A stretch of 64,000 nucleotides of DNA, taken from NCBI GenBank assembly GCA_028688145.1, contig JAQTYU010000004.1:80555-144554 (forward strand), written 5' to 3'. The stretch comes from Thiotrichaceae bacterium (lineage in GTDB: Bacteria > Pseudomonadota > Gammaproteobacteria > Beggiatoales > Beggiatoaceae). The translations under genes were made by a program, and so were the position numbers. The notes below the pieces were generated by a model. The model was not told the origin of the DNA. It saw nothing but the letters and a program-made list of their open reading frames with translations, and did no database searches. Shown here in pieces: positions 16,744 to 26,264 of the stretch. Positions within the stretch are counted from its first letter, which is position 1; the number at the start of each line of letters is the position of its first letter.

Positions 16744-17736
16744 ATGCACATTGATCTACGCACGGTCAGCATCAAGCCCTTGCGCCAAACTTTTGATAAT
16801 GTCGCCGCACGCCTTGGCACGAATAAACCCGCATCACGTTATCAAGAAGGCACGTTGGATTTACAAGCCGACGTGAATTTTCATTATCGCCCCTTGTGGG
16901 ATTCCGCCCACGAGATTTTTGATGCAAGCCGCACCGCGATCAAAATGCGTGACTGGTACAGCTTCAAAGACCCACGCCAATTTTATTACGGCACTTACAC
17001 CTTAGCCCGTGCACGGATGCAAGAAAAAGTCGAAGGCGATTTTGAATTAGTTGAAGAGCGTGGCTTGTTAGAAAATTATCCCGCCGCCGCCAAAAAATTA
17101 GCTTTAGAAGTGATGTTGCCGCTGCGCCATGTCGAATGGGGCGCAAATATGAATAATGCTTCGATTTGCGCTTATGGCTACGGCACTGCAATCACCCAGC
17201 CCTGCATTTTCCAAGCAATGGATCATTTAGGCATGGCGCAATATTTAACCCGTATCGGTTTGTTATTAGCCGATGAAACCGAATTAGAGGCAGCCAAAAC
17301 TGCATGGTTGCAAGATGCTAAATGGCAGGAATTACGGCGTTATGTAGAAGATACGCTGGTGGTCAAAGACTGGTTTGAATTGTTCATTGCTCAGAATTTA
17401 GTGCTTGACGGTTTGCTGTATCCCTTCATTTATGAACAACTCGATCAAGTGCTTGCCGCGCAGGCAGGGCCTGTGATGTCGATGTTGACCCGTTTCCAAA
17501 GTGAATGGTTTACCGAAACCCGTAAATGGGTTGATGCCTCGGTGAAAACTGCCGCCAGCGAGTCCCCCGAAAATCAAGCCATCTTATCGCAATGGACGCT
17601 GAGCTACCGTGATCGTGCGTTGACTGCCTTAACGCCTTTGGTCAATTACGCACTGGGCGAAAACGCACCCGCTGTTCTCGACGCATTGCTTGAAGAATTC
17701 AACATGCGCGCCACCAAAGCTGGGCTGAAGCTCTAA
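16744..17736 (+). CDS. dmpL: Phenol hydroxylase P1, oxygenase beta subunit
   Basis: The 330-residue protein is the beta subunit of the (alpha-beta-gamma)2 phenol 2-hydroxylase oxygenase, a soluble di-iron monooxygenase. It starts MHIDLRTVSIKPLRQTFDNVAARLG and contains the family stretches SRYQEGTLDLQ, DPRQFYYGTYTLARARMQ and EWGANMNNASICAYGYGTAI. Like other beta subunits it shares the ferritin-like helical fold but lacks the paired ExxH iron motifs, so its role is structural. AGGAGG precedes the ATG. It comes directly before dmpM, in the standard KLMNOP order. Length matches DmpL closely. Confidence 0.95.
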   Translation: MHIDLRTVSIKPLRQTFDNVAARLGTNKPASRYQEGTLDLQADVNFHYRPLWDSAHEIFDASRTAIKMRDWYSFKDPRQFYYGTYTLARARMQEKVEGDFELVEERGLLENYPAAAKKLALEVMLPLRHVEWGANMNNASICAYGYGTAITQPCIFQAMDHLGMAQYLTRIGLLLADETELEAAKTAWLQDAKWQELRRYVEDTLVVKDWFELFIAQNLVLDGLLYPFIYEQLDQVLAAQAGPVMSMLTRFQSEWFTETRKWVDASVKTAASESPENQAILSQWTLSYRDRALTALTPLVNYALGENAPAVLDALLEEFNMRATKAGLKL

Positions 17737-17745
17737 GGAAATTCC

Positions 17746-18015
17746 ATGTCAAACGTATTTATTGCTTTTCAGACCAATGAAGAAACTCGCAGCATTATTG
17801 AAGCGATTGCTGACGATAACCCTAATGCGATTATCAATGAACAGCCCGCCATGGTGAAAATTGACGCGCCCGACAGCCTGACGATTAAACGCGCCAGCAT
17901 TGAAGAAAAAATGGGACGCGATTTTGATTTACAAGAACTTCATGTTCATTTGATTACCTTGTCGGGACATATCGATGAAACCGACGACGAATTTAACCTG
18001 AGCTGGCTGAATTAA
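17746..18015 (+). CDS. dmpM: Phenol hydroxylase P2, coupling/regulatory protein
   Basis: This 89-residue, cofactor-free effector protein (MmoB/DmpM family, PF02406) binds the oxygenase and is required for efficient turnover. It begins MSNVFIAFQTNEETRSIIEAI and keeps the conserved stretch PAMVKIDAPDSLTIKRASIEEKMGRDFDLQELHVHLITLSG. Length and composition match DmpM. AAGGAAA precedes the start, nine bases after dmpL. Confidence 0.95.
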   Translation: MSNVFIAFQTNEETRSIIEAIADDNPNAIINEQPAMVKIDAPDSLTIKRASIEEKMGRDFDLQELHVHLITLSGHIDETDDEFNLSWLN

Positions 18016-18042
18016 GCCGCCCGCTGCACCGAAGGAGCACAG

Positions 18043-19599
18043 ATGATGGACATGAAAGTAGCCGCTAAAAAATTAGGTTTGAAAGAACGTTATGCCGCAA
18101 TGACGCGCGGTTTAGATTGGGAAACCACGTATCAGCCGATGGACACCGTATATCCCTACGACAAATTTGAAGGCATCAAGATTCACGACTGGGACAAATG
18201 GGAAGACCCTTTCCGCTTGACGATGGATGCTTATTGGAAATATCAAGCCGAAAAAGAACGCAAGTTATATGCAATCTTGGACGCATTTAACCAAAATAAT
18301 GGGCATCTCGGCGTTACCGATGCGCGTTATATCAATGCCTTGAAATTATTCCTAACCGCAGTCACGCCTTTGGAATACATGGCACATCGCGGTTTTGCCC
18401 ATGTCGGGCGACAACTTCGAGGGGCAGGCGCACGGGTTGCCTGTCAAATGCAGGCCTTAGATGAACTGCGTCACGCACAAACCCAAATTCATTCGCTGTC
18501 AAATTACAACAAGCATTACAACGGGTTCCATGACTGGCGGCACATGCACGACCGCATTTGGTATCTCTCCGTCCCAAAATCCTTTTTTGATGACGCGGTC
18601 ACCGCCGGCCCTTTTGAATACATGGTCGCGATTGGTTTTTCCTTTGAATATGTGCTGACCAATTTATTGTTTGTGCCCTTTATTTCTGGTGCGGCCTACA
18701 ACGGCGACATGGGCGCGATGGCATTCGGATTCTCCGCCCAATCCGACGAAGCCCGCCACATGACTTTGGGTCTGGAAATGATCAAGTTCATGTTAGAACA
18801 AGACCCCGCCAATTTACCCATCGTGCAAGGCTGGATTGATAAATGGACCTGGCGCGGGGTGCGGATGCTCACCATCGTCGGCATGATGATGGATTACATG
18901 TTGCCCAAACGCGTGATGAGCTGGAAAGAAGCTTGGGAAATCTATTTTGAAGAAAGTGGCGGCGCGTTGTTCAAAGATTTAGCGCGTTACGGAATCACCA
19001 TCCCGAAATGTGTCGCCCAAGCCACGATTGAGAAAGAACACATCACCCACCAAGCTTGGACGACTTTCTACCAATACGGCGCGGCAGCCGCTTTTAACAC
19101 TTGGATTCCTGAAAAAGAAGAACTCGACTGGCTGTCTGAAAAATATCCCAATACTTTCGACAAATATTATCGCCCCCGCCTCGAATATTTAGGCGAACAA
19201 GCCAAGCAAGGCAAGCGTTTTTATAGCACGACGCTGCCGATGCTGTGCCAATGTTGCCAAATTCCGATGTTTTTCACCGAACCCGATGATCCCACTAAAA
19301 TTTGCTATCGCGAATCGGATCACAATGGCGAGAAATATCATTTCTGCTCGGATCACTGCAAGGAAATCTTTGATCACGAGCCTGAAAAATACGTACAAGC
19401 GTGGATGCCTGTGCACCAAATTTACCAAGGCAATTGCTTTAAACCCGACGTTGATCCGACTGCGGAAGGCTTTGATCCGCTGGCGGCGGTGCTGGATTGG
19501 TACAACATCCAATTCGGGCGCGACAATCTCGATTTTGAAGGCTCGGAAGATCAGAAGAATTTTGATACTTGGCGACAAACTGCGAAGAGCAATGGCTAG
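18043..19599 (+). CDS. dmpN: Phenol hydroxylase P3, di-iron oxygenase alpha subunit
   Basis: At 518 residues this is the catalytic subunit that hydroxylates phenol to catechol. Iron ligands appear as E111, E141-x2-H144 (DELRH), E202 and E236-x2-H239 (DEARH), the standard soluble di-iron monooxygenase set. The C-terminus carries a YHS-type zinc region around 402-470 (MLCQCCQIPMFF, YHFCSDHCKEIF). GGAG precedes ATG codons at 18043 and 18046. Partners are DmpL, DmpO (same oxygenase), DmpM and the reductase DmpP. An inverted repeat element follows the stop codon by five bases. Confidence 0.96.
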   Translation: MMDMKVAAKKLGLKERYAAMTRGLDWETTYQPMDTVYPYDKFEGIKIHDWDKWEDPFRLTMDAYWKYQAEKERKLYAILDAFNQNNGHLGVTDARYINALKLFLTAVTPLEYMAHRGFAHVGRQLRGAGARVACQMQALDELRHAQTQIHSLSNYNKHYNGFHDWRHMHDRIWYLSVPKSFFDDAVTAGPFEYMVAIGFSFEYVLTNLLFVPFISGAAYNGDMGAMAFGFSAQSDEARHMTLGLEMIKFMLEQDPANLPIVQGWIDKWTWRGVRMLTIVGMMMDYMLPKRVMSWKEAWEIYFEESGGALFKDLARYGITIPKCVAQATIEKEHITHQAWTTFYQYGAAAAFNTWIPEKEELDWLSEKYPNTFDKYYRPRLEYLGEQAKQGKRFYSTTLPMLCQCCQIPMFFTEPDDPTKICYRESDHNGEKYHFCSDHCKEIFDHEPEKYVQAWMPVHQIYQGNCFKPDVDPTAEGFDPLAAVLDWYNIQFGRDNLDFEGSEDQKNFDTWRQTAKSNG

Positions 19600-19604
19600 T
19601 TGTT

Positions 19605-19688
19605 ACTGCGCCCCCAACCCCCTAAAAGGGGGCTAAACATAAAAAATTTGCGCTTTTAAGTCCCCTTTAGGGGATTTAGGGGCGCAGT
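19605..19688. repeat. Palindromic CCCCTAAAGGGG-type repeat inside the operon
   Basis: ACTGCGCCCCCAACCCCCT at the left end is mirrored by TTTAGGGGCGCAGT at the right. Each arm also folds on its own around CCCCTAAAGGGG. Relatives occur at 55243-55318 and, partially, near 51301. It fills the dmpN-dmpO gap and could attenuate or protect the transcript. Confidence 0.8.
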
Positions 19689-19712
19689 GAAAAAACCAAA
19701 GGAGAAATAAAC

Positions 19713-20072
19713 ATGGCAGTCGTCGCAGTTCAAGCTTATACGGGTGAAGTTCGAGATCGGGTCGAAAACTTTCACGGCAATCAATTGTTATACATCGGTT
19801 GGGAAGATCACCTGATGATAGCCTCCCCTTTAGCATTCCTGTTCCCCCCCACGATGCGCTTTGGGGATGTGCTCGAAAAAGCATTGCCCAACGCCTTTGG
19901 GGTGCATCCTGAGTGGGAAAAAATCGATTGGAATCAAGCCCAATGGTTTAAATCAGGGCAGGCATGGACTCCGAATTTTAACCAAACTTTGGCTGAAAAC
20001 GGTCTTAAACATAAAGACGTGCTCCGTTTCCGCACGCCCGGTTTAACAGGCATCAAAGGCACTTGTAGCTAG
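19713..20072 (+). CDS. dmpO: Phenol hydroxylase P4, oxygenase gamma subunit
   Basis: The 119-residue protein matches DmpO: MAVVAVQAYTGEVRDRVENF, then YIGWEDHLMIASPLAFLFPP, PNAFGVHPEWEKIDW and a C-terminal FRTPGLTGIKGT. It is the small structural subunit of the oxygenase hexamer. AAGGAG lies nine bases before the ATG, so translation restarts efficiently after the repeat element upstream. dmpP follows after eight bases. Confidence 0.95.
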   Translation: MAVVAVQAYTGEVRDRVENFHGNQLLYIGWEDHLMIASPLAFLFPPTMRFGDVLEKALPNAFGVHPEWEKIDWNQAQWFKSGQAWTPNFNQTLAENGLKHKDVLRFRTPGLTGIKGTCS

Positions 20073-20080
20073 GATTCGCC

Positions 20081-21139
20081 ATGAGTTACCAATTAACCAT
20101 TGAACCGCTCAACCAAACCATTGAAGTTGAAGACGGTCAAACGATTCTCGATGCCAGCCTGCGCGCAGGGATTTATCTGCCTCACGCCTGCTGTCATGGC
20201 TTGTGTGCGACCTGTAAAGTCAAAGTGGTGGATGGCGAAGTTGATCACGGTGAAGCTTCTAATTTTGCCTTGATGGATTATGAACGCGAAGAAGGTTCAT
20301 GCCTTGCCTGCTGCGCCACGCTGCAATCGGACGTGATCATTGAAGCAGAAATAGAAGTGGAAGCCGACGCACAAAATCTGCCAGTGCAAGATTTTAACGC
20401 TACGGTGACGCGGATCGAAAATCTCACGCCCACGATCAAAGGTATCTGGCTGAGTTTGGATCAGGATATTCAATTTCAAGCTGGGCAATACATCAATTTT
20501 CATTTGCCCAATGAAACCACAAGTCGCGCGTTTTCCTTGGCAAGTGCGCCCGCTGCTAAAAATGAAATTGAGCTGAATGTGCGCCTCGTGCCCGGCGGGA
20601 AAGTGACGACATGGATTCATAAAACTTTGCAAGTCGGTGATTCGATAAAAATCTCTGGGCCTTACGGACGCTTTTTTGTACGTAAATCAGCCGCTGTGCC
20701 ACTGCTGTTTTTGGCAGGCGGATCAGGACTTTCCAGCCCGCGATCCATGATTTTAGATTTGTTAAACGAAGACTGCACTTTACCGATCACCTTGATTTAT
20801 GGCGCACGCAGCTTGGATGAATTGTATTACCACGCGGATTTCACGGCGTTAGCCGCGCAGCATTCCAATTTCACTTATGTGCCCGCGCTTTCCAATGTAG
20901 ACGCAGATGATCAGATGTGGGCAGGGTTTCGAGGGTTTGTACACGAGGCAGCCAAAGCACATTTCAACAATGATTTTCGGGATCACAAAGCTTATCTGTG
21001 CGGTCCACCTGTGATGATCGATGCCTGTATTACCACCTTGATGCAAGGACGACTTTTCGAGCGCGATATTTATACCGAAAAGTTCTTTTCTGCGGCAGAC
21101 GCGCAACAAGTCAGAAGTCCTTTATTTAGGAAAATCTGA
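20081..21139 (+). CDS. dmpP: Phenol hydroxylase P5, NADH-dependent FAD/[2Fe-2S] reductase
   Basis: The 352-residue electron-supply component has a plant-type ferredoxin domain first (C37-x4-C42-x2-C45 and C77), then an FAD domain with RAFSLASAP, and an NAD domain with GGSGLSSPRSMILDL and CGPPVMID near the end. It passes electrons from NADH through FAD and the iron-sulfur cluster to DmpN. Length matches DmpP (353). It is followed after one base by the ferredoxin gene. Confidence 0.95.
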   Translation: MSYQLTIEPLNQTIEVEDGQTILDASLRAGIYLPHACCHGLCATCKVKVVDGEVDHGEASNFALMDYEREEGSCLACCATLQSDVIIEAEIEVEADAQNLPVQDFNATVTRIENLTPTIKGIWLSLDQDIQFQAGQYINFHLPNETTSRAFSLASAPAAKNEIELNVRLVPGGKVTTWIHKTLQVGDSIKISGPYGRFFVRKSAAVPLLFLAGGSGLSSPRSMILDLLNEDCTLPITLIYGARSLDELYYHADFTALAAQHSNFTYVPALSNVDADDQMWAGFRGFVHEAAKAHFNNDFRDHKAYLCGPPVMIDACITTLMQGRLFERDIYTEKFFSAADAQQVRSPLFRKI

Positions 21140-21140
21140 G

Positions 21141-21530
21141 ATGAACAGCACCGAGAGTCACAACAGTTTATTAGCCGCCTTATGTACCACCGCGTGCAGC
21201 AATCATCACATTAGGCTGCTGCAAACGGGCGAAAGTTACGAATGTAGCAGTGCGGAAAGTTTATTACATGGCCTGTGCAAAATTGGCAGAAAAGGCATTC
21301 CCAAGGGCTGCTTAAATGGCGGCTGTGGAATTTGTAAAGTGGCGATCCGTCACGGTCATGTTAAGAAAATTGGGGCAATGAGTCGGGCGCATATTTCTGA
21401 ACAAGAGGAAGCGCAAGGCGTGCTCTTAGCCTGTCGGATCGCGCCTGTAGACGATGTAGAAATCGACGTGATCGGGCTGATGGTTTCAGCAATTTTGCGC
21501 GGCAAACCCCCACAACATTTACAAAAATAA
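21141..21530 (+). CDS. dmpQ: DmpQ/XylT-type [2Fe-2S] ferredoxin
   Basis: The 129-residue protein holds a chloroplast-type cluster motif, C57-x4-C62-x2-C65 and C98 (KGCLNGGCGICK, LACR). In this family the ferredoxin reactivates catechol 2,3-dioxygenase by re-reducing its iron after oxidative inactivation. The position just before dmpB is the same as in other meta-pathway operons. An N-terminal stretch of about 25 residues with two extra cysteines (C15, C19) is less conserved. Confidence 0.92.
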   Translation: MNSTESHNSLLAALCTTACSNHHIRLLQTGESYECSSAESLLHGLCKIGRKGIPKGCLNGGCGICKVAIRHGHVKKIGAMSRAHISEQEEAQGVLLACRIAPVDDVEIDVIGLMVSAILRGKPPQHLQK

Positions 21531-21569
21531 GCGTGCTTTAAATAACACCAAAAGAGGAGACAACAGATT

Positions 21570-22514
21570 ATGGGCATTATGAGAATTGGGCATATCAGCA
21601 TCAAAGTGATGGATATTGTCGCCGCTGTTAAACATTACGAACAGGTTTTAGGTTTAAAAACCACCCACACCGACGCGCAGGGCAATGTTTACCTGAAGTG
21701 TTGGGATGAATGGGACAAATTTTCCTTGATTTTAACCCCTTGTGATCAGGCAGGTTTGAATCATGTGGCTTACAAAACTGAGCATGATGCTGATTTAGAT
21801 AGTTTTCAAAAACGTGTTGAAGATTATGGGATTAGCACGCAAATATTGCCCGCAGAATCTTTACCTTTTGTGGGGCGCACGCTGTGTTTCAACCTGCCCA
21901 GCGGGCACGAAATGCGGATTTACGCCAAGAAAGAATATGTGGGCACAGATGTCGGCACGATGAATCCCGATCCCTGGCCCGATGATATTCGCGGATCAGG
22001 CGTGCATTGGCTGGATCACTGTTTGTTAATGTGCGAAATGAATCCTGAAACAGGGGTCAATAAAGTCGCTGAAAACACCAAGTTCATGATGGAAGTGCTG
22101 GATTTTTACATGGCAGAACAAATTATTGTCGGTCCTGAAAAAAATATTCAAGCCGCCACTTGGCTATTCCGCAGCACCACCCCGCACGACATCGCTTTTG
22201 TCGCAGGGCCGCGTCAAGGCTTGCACCATCTCGCGTTTTATTTGGACAGTTGGCATGACGTGCTCAAAGCCGCTGACATCATGGGGAAAAACAAAGTACG
22301 CATCGACGTTGCCCCTACTCGCCACGGGATCACGCGCGGCGAAACCATTTATTTCTTTGATCCGAGCGGTAATCGCAATGAAACCTTCGCAGGTTTGGGC
22401 TATTTAGCACAGCCCGATCGCCCAGTCACAACGTGGAGCGAAGAATTCCTCGGGCGCGGCATTTTCTACCACACTGGTGAATTGAACGCGGCGTTTACGG
22501 AAGTTTATACCTAG
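21570..22514 (+). CDS. dmpB: Catechol 2,3-dioxygenase
   Basis: This 314-residue extradiol dioxygenase opens catechol to 2-hydroxymuconic semialdehyde. Two vicinal-oxygen-chelate domains are visible; the second holds the iron ligands H150 (HWLDHCLL), a histidine at 219/220 ([10 protein letters not shown]) and E271 (GNRNETFAG), matching H153, H214 and E265 of XylE. The family signature near [20 protein letters not shown] is intact. GAGGAG precedes the ATG at 21570. A near-perfect inverted repeat lies 32 bp after the stop. Confidence 0.96.
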   Translation: MGIMRIGHISIKVMDIVAAVKHYEQVLGLKTTHTDAQGNVYLKCWDEWDKFSLILTPCDQAGLNHVAYKTEHDADLDSFQKRVEDYGISTQILPAESLPFVGRTLCFNLPSGHEMRIYAKKEYVGTDVGTMNPDPWPDDIRGSGVHWLDHCLLMCEMNPETGVNKVAENTKFMMEVLDFYMAEQIIVGPEKNIQAATWLFRSTTPHDIAFVAGPRQGLHHLAFYLDSWHDVLKAADIMGKNKVRIDVAPTRHGITRGETIYFFDPSGNRNETFAGLGYLAQPDRPVTTWSEEFLGRGIFYHTGELNAAFTEVYT

Positions 22515-22546
22515 AACAACAGCCCTTGAATAGCATTTAAAAACAA

Positions 22547-22636
22547 GTAGCCCGTATGAAGCAAAGCGGAATGCGGGGGGATTAAGCGGGAAAGTTGTTA
22601 AATTACCCGCATTCCGCTTTGCTCCATACGGGCTAC
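22547..22636. repeat. 31-bp inverted repeat inside the operon
   Basis: GTAGCCCGTATGAAGCAAAG... at 22547-22577 is repeated inverted at 22606-22636 with one mismatch in 31. A degenerate half occurs near 49168. It separates dmpB from the HbpS-like gene. Confidence 0.9.
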
Positions 22637-22683
22637 TCTCAGGGATTCAGTATTTAGGCTTAACCAAATTTACCGAGGTCATC

Positions 22684-23121
22684 ATGAAGCTAGAAATCAA
22701 TCAAGCCCAAATTTCATGGGAAGCCGCAGCAGCCGCCACACAAGCCGCCGTGCGTCATGCCGAAGCCAATGGCTGGCGGATCAATGTGGCGGTGGTGGAT
22801 CGCGGTGGAAATTTAATGTCATTTTTACGCATGACGGGCGCATTTATTCACTCCATCGAGCTTGCGATTGACAAAGCCTACACCGCCGCAAGTTTCGGTT
22901 TTCCCACCAAAGCATGGATCGGCGCAGTCGGGCATGACGAAGGCATGAAATTAGGTTTTGCCGCCACCCCGCGCCTGATCATCTTTGGCGGCGGTTTACC
23001 GATTTGCACCAGCGCAGACAGTCCCGAATGGTGTGGCGGCATTGGGGTTTCAGGCGCATCCGAAGCCCAAGATGAAGAATGTGCGCGTGCAGGTCTTGCC
23101 GCCATTGGATTGGCAGGCTGA
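22684..23121 (+). CDS. GlcG/HbpS-type (DUF336) protein
   Basis: The 145-residue protein belongs to the GlcG/HbpS family (PF03928): AAVRHAEANGWRINVAVVDRGGNLMSFLRMTGA, then SIELAIDKAYTAASF and IFGGGLPI...GGIGVSGASEAQDEECARAGL. Members occur in many aromatic-degradation operons. HbpS binds haem and PduO-C relatives bind cobalamin or act with oxidoreductases, but the job in phenol pathways is not established. It is not part of the classical dmp set. It sits between dmpB and dmpC, 30 bp before dmpC, and is surely cotranscribed. Confidence 0.88.
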   Translation: MKLEINQAQISWEAAAAATQAAVRHAEANGWRINVAVVDRGGNLMSFLRMTGAFIHSIELAIDKAYTAASFGFPTKAWIGAVGHDEGMKLGFAATPRLIIFGGGLPICTSADSPEWCGGIGVSGASEAQDEECARAGLAAIGLAG

Positions 23122-23151
23122 GTTTTTAAATTCCCAAACGGAGCAAGTGGA

Positions 23152-24606
23152 ATGAAGCAAATCCAGAATTTTATCAACGGGGAATTTGTCTCCAGTGCAA
23201 AAACTTTTGAAAAGCGATCCCCCTTAAATAATGCCGTGATCGCCGCCGTGCACGAAGCGGATCAAACCCAAGTCGATGCAGCGGTTCAAGCGGCCCGCAG
23301 TGCGCTGCAAGGGGCTTGGGGCAAATTAACGATTGTGGATCGGGTGGAATTGTTATACGGCGTGGCGAATGAAATTAACCGCCGTTTTGACGAATTCCTT
23401 GAAGCAGAATGTGCCGACACTGGCAAACCCATGAGTTTAGCGCGTCACATCGATATTCCACGCGGCGCGGCAAATTTCAAAATTTTTGCCGACATTGTCA
23501 AAAACGTGCCCACAGAATTTTTTGAAATGAGCACGCCCGATGGTCGGGGCGCGTTGAATTATGCCACCCGTTCGCCCGTAGGTGTGGTGGGGATTGTGTG
23601 CCCTTGGAATTTACCTTTATTATTAATGACATGGAAAGCAGGGCCCGCGCTCGCCTGTGGCAATACCATTGTAGTCAAACCCTCTGAAGAAACTCCGCAA
23701 ACCGCCACTTTGTTGGGCGAAGTGATGAACAGCGTCGGCATTCCCAAAGGCGTTTACAACGTAGTGCATGGTTTTGGTCCCAATTCCGCAGGCGAATTTT
23801 TAACCCGTCACCAAGGCGTGAATGCGATCACTTTCACGGGGGAAACTCGCACCGGGGCTGCGATTATGAAAGCGGCGGCAGATGGTGCGCGTCCTGTTTC
23901 TTTGGAAATGGGCGGTAAAAATCCTGCGATTATTTTTGCCGATTGTGATTTTGACGCGGCAATTGAAGGCACGATGCGCTCGGTTTTTTCCAATTGCGGA
24001 CAAGTGTGCTTAGGCACAGAACGGGTGTATGTAGAACGTCCCTTGTTTGAAAAATTCGTCGCAGCGTTAAAACAAGGCGCGGAAAGTTTAAAAATCGGTG
24101 TGCCCAATGACCCGAGCACTGGTATTGGGCCTTTGATCAGCCAAGAACATAAAAACAAAGTGTTGTCGTATTACCAAAAAGCTTGCGATGAAGGCGCATT
24201 CATCGTTACAGGCGGCGGCGTGCCCACTATGGAAAGCGATTTAGCAAATGGCGCATGGGTGCAGCCCACGATTTGGACAGGTTTAGGCGACGATGCGGCG
24301 GTGTGTCGTGAAGAAATCTTCGGACCTTGCTGCCACATTTTCCCCTTCGACAGCGAAGAAGAAGTAATTCGCCGCGCCAATGATACGACTTACGGTTTAG
24401 CTGCTTCGGTGTGGACCAGTAATTTACAACGCGCCCATCGGGTTGCGGGCAAAATTGAAGCGGGTTTGGTGTGGGTGAATAGTTGGTTTTTACGCGATTT
24501 ACGCACCCCATTTGGTGGCGCGAAACAATCAGGGATTGGGCGGGAAGGCGGGGTTCACTCCTTAGAGTTTTACACCGAATTGAAAAACATTTGTATCAAA
24601 TTGTAA
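23152..24606 (+). CDS. dmpC: 2-Hydroxymuconic semialdehyde dehydrogenase
   Basis: This 484-residue NAD-dependent aldehyde dehydrogenase oxidises 2-hydroxymuconic semialdehyde to 4-oxalocrotonate (the dehydrogenase branch). Visible motifs: GIVCPWNLPLLLMTWK, NTIVVKPSEETP, FTGETRTG, LEMGGKNPAI with the general-base Glu, and the nucleophile Cys in SNCGQVCLGTER. The C-terminus PFGGAKQSGIGREGG is typical. Length equals that of DmpC/XylG (about 486). Its TAA overlaps the next start by one base (TAATG), so it is translationally coupled to dmpD. Confidence 0.95.
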   Translation: MKQIQNFINGEFVSSAKTFEKRSPLNNAVIAAVHEADQTQVDAAVQAARSALQGAWGKLTIVDRVELLYGVANEINRRFDEFLEAECADTGKPMSLARHIDIPRGAANFKIFADIVKNVPTEFFEMSTPDGRGALNYATRSPVGVVGIVCPWNLPLLLMTWKAGPALACGNTIVVKPSEETPQTATLLGEVMNSVGIPKGVYNVVHGFGPNSAGEFLTRHQGVNAITFTGETRTGAAIMKAAADGARPVSLEMGGKNPAIIFADCDFDAAIEGTMRSVFSNCGQVCLGTERVYVERPLFEKFVAALKQGAESLKIGVPNDPSTGIGPLISQEHKNKVLSYYQKACDEGAFIVTGGGVPTMESDLANGAWVQPTIWTGLGDDAAVCREEIFGPCCHIFPFDSEEEVIRRANDTTYGLAASVWTSNLQRAHRVAGKIEAGLVWVNSWFLRDLRTPFGGAKQSGIGREGGVHSLEFYTELKNICIKL

Positions 24607-25439
24607 TGAGCCAATCCATGAATAATCCTGAAATTGCAAACAGTTGTCGTGCCGCAAATATTTTGACCAATTATCACGATGTGGGCGCAGGCTTTCCCGT
24701 GTTAATGCTGCACGGTTCAGGACCTGGCGTGAGCGCGTGGGCGAATTGGCGGCTTACGATTCCCGTCTTATCGCAACACTGCCGCGTGATTGCGCCCGAT
24801 ATGGTGGGCTTTGGGTTTAGCGAACGCCCCGAGGGCATTACTTACAATTTAGATACTTGGGTGGCGCAAGCCGTGGGTTTGCTCGACACGCTGAAAATTG
24901 AACAAACGGATTTAATTGGTAATTCTTTTGGCGGCGCATTGGCTCTTGCTTTGGCAATTCGTCATCCGAGTCGGGTCAGACGTTTAGTATTAATGGGCAG
25001 TGTGGGCGTGCCGTTTCCAATTACCCAAGGTTTAGATGCGGTGTGGGGCTACGAACCTTCCATCGCCAATATGCGAAAACTGCTGGATATTTTTGCCTAC
25101 AACCGTGAATTAGTCACCGACGAACTGGCAGAACTGCGTTATCGCGCCAGCATCCAACCCGGTTTTCAAGAAGCTTTTGCTGCAATGTTTCCCGCGCCCC
25201 GTCAACGTTGGGTGGATGCGATGGCGAGCACTGAAGCTGAAATTCGTGCCTTGCCCAATGAAACGCTGGTGGTGCATGGACGCGATGATCAAGTGATTCC
25301 GCTGAGTAATTCGCTGACCTTGGCAAATTGGATTCCCAAGGCACAATTACATGTTTTCGGACAATGTGGGCATTGGACACAAATTGAACACGCGGCGCGT
25401 TTTAACCAATTGGTGCTTAATTTTTTAACTTTGCCTTAA
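24606..25439 (+). CDS. dmpD: 2-Hydroxymuconic semialdehyde hydrolase
   Basis: The alpha/beta hydrolase takes the hydrolytic branch, releasing formate and 2-hydroxypenta-2,4-dienoate. The frame is open further upstream, but that part overlaps dmpC; the coupled ATG at 24606 gives 277 residues, like DmpD (283). Motifs: oxyanion region LHGSGPGVSAWANW, the nucleophile elbow GNSFGGALAL (Ser), the acid in VVHGRDDQVIPL, and the catalytic His in GQCGHWTQIE. Confidence 0.95.
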   Translation: MSQSMNNPEIANSCRAANILTNYHDVGAGFPVLMLHGSGPGVSAWANWRLTIPVLSQHCRVIAPDMVGFGFSERPEGITYNLDTWVAQAVGLLDTLKIEQTDLIGNSFGGALALALAIRHPSRVRRLVLMGSVGVPFPITQGLDAVWGYEPSIANMRKLLDIFAYNRELVTDELAELRYRASIQPGFQEAFAAMFPAPRQRWVDAMASTEAEIRALPNETLVVHGRDDQVIPLSNSLTLANWIPKAQLHVFGQCGHWTQIEHAARFNQLVLNFLTLP

Positions 25440-25466
25440 TCATTTTAGGGAAATAGGTCACAAATT

Positions 25467-26249
25467 ATGGAACAGCAAACCATCACCCAATTGGGCGATC
25501 AACTTTTTAACGCTTTATCGAATTGCCACACCGTGCCACCACTGACCGAGCGTCATCCGAATATTACGATTGAAGATGCGTATCACATTCAACAACAAAT
25601 GGTGTCACGGCGTTTGGAAGCGGGCGCGCATGTGGTCGGCAAAAAAATCGGGGTCACCAGTCAAGTGGTGATGAATATGCTCAATGTGCATCAGCCTGAT
25701 TTTGGCTATTTACTCGATACCATGATTTACAACGAAGGCGAGGCAATTCCTGCCAATAGCCTAATTCAGCCCAAAGCTGAGGGCGAGATTGCCTTCATTT
25801 TAAAACAAGATTTACTCGGACCTGGCATCAGCAATGCCGACGTGTTGCGCGCCACGGAATGCGTCATGCCCTGTTTTGAAATCGTGGATTCGCGTATTCA
25901 AGATTGGAAAATCAAGATTCAAGACACCGTTGCCGATAATGCTTCTTGCGGGGTGTTTGTGTTGGGGGATCGGGCGGTTGATCCGCGCAAAGTGGACCTG
26001 TTCACCTGCGGCATGGTGCTGGAAAAAAATGGGGAAGTGTTGGCGACAGGCGCAGGCGCGGCGGCTTTAGGCAGCCCTGTGAATGCAGTGGCGTGGCTGG
26101 CAAATACTTTGGGGCGTTTAGGCATTCCTTTGAAAGCGGGTGAGGTGATTTTGTCGGGTTCATTGGCGGCAATGTTGCCCGTGAAAGCAGGCGATAACTT
26201 GCGGGTTTCCATTGGTGGTATTGGCAGTTGTTCAGTGCGTTTCTACTGA
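25467..26249 (+). CDS. dmpE: 2-Oxopent-4-enoate hydratase
   Basis: The 260-residue protein hydrates 2-hydroxypenta-2,4-dienoate to 4-hydroxy-2-oxovalerate. It has the FAA-hydrolase-like hydratase/decarboxylase fold with HVVGKKIGVTS, QPDFGYLLD, PKAEGEIAFIL (metal-binding Glu pair), CFEIVDSRI and DNASCGVFVLG. It is paralogous to DmpH at 29186; this copy is assigned as hydratase by position after dmpD and closer similarity to DmpE. Confidence 0.93.
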   Translation: MEQQTITQLGDQLFNALSNCHTVPPLTERHPNITIEDAYHIQQQMVSRRLEAGAHVVGKKIGVTSQVVMNMLNVHQPDFGYLLDTMIYNEGEAIPANSLIQPKAEGEIAFILKQDLLGPGISNADVLRATECVMPCFEIVDSRIQDWKIKIQDTVADNASCGVFVLGDRAVDPRKVDLFTCGMVLEKNGEVLATGAGAAALGSPVNAVAWLANTLGRLGIPLKAGEVILSGSLAAMLPVKAGDNLRVSIGGIGSCSVRFY

Positions 26250-26264
26250 ATTTAGGAGCTGATC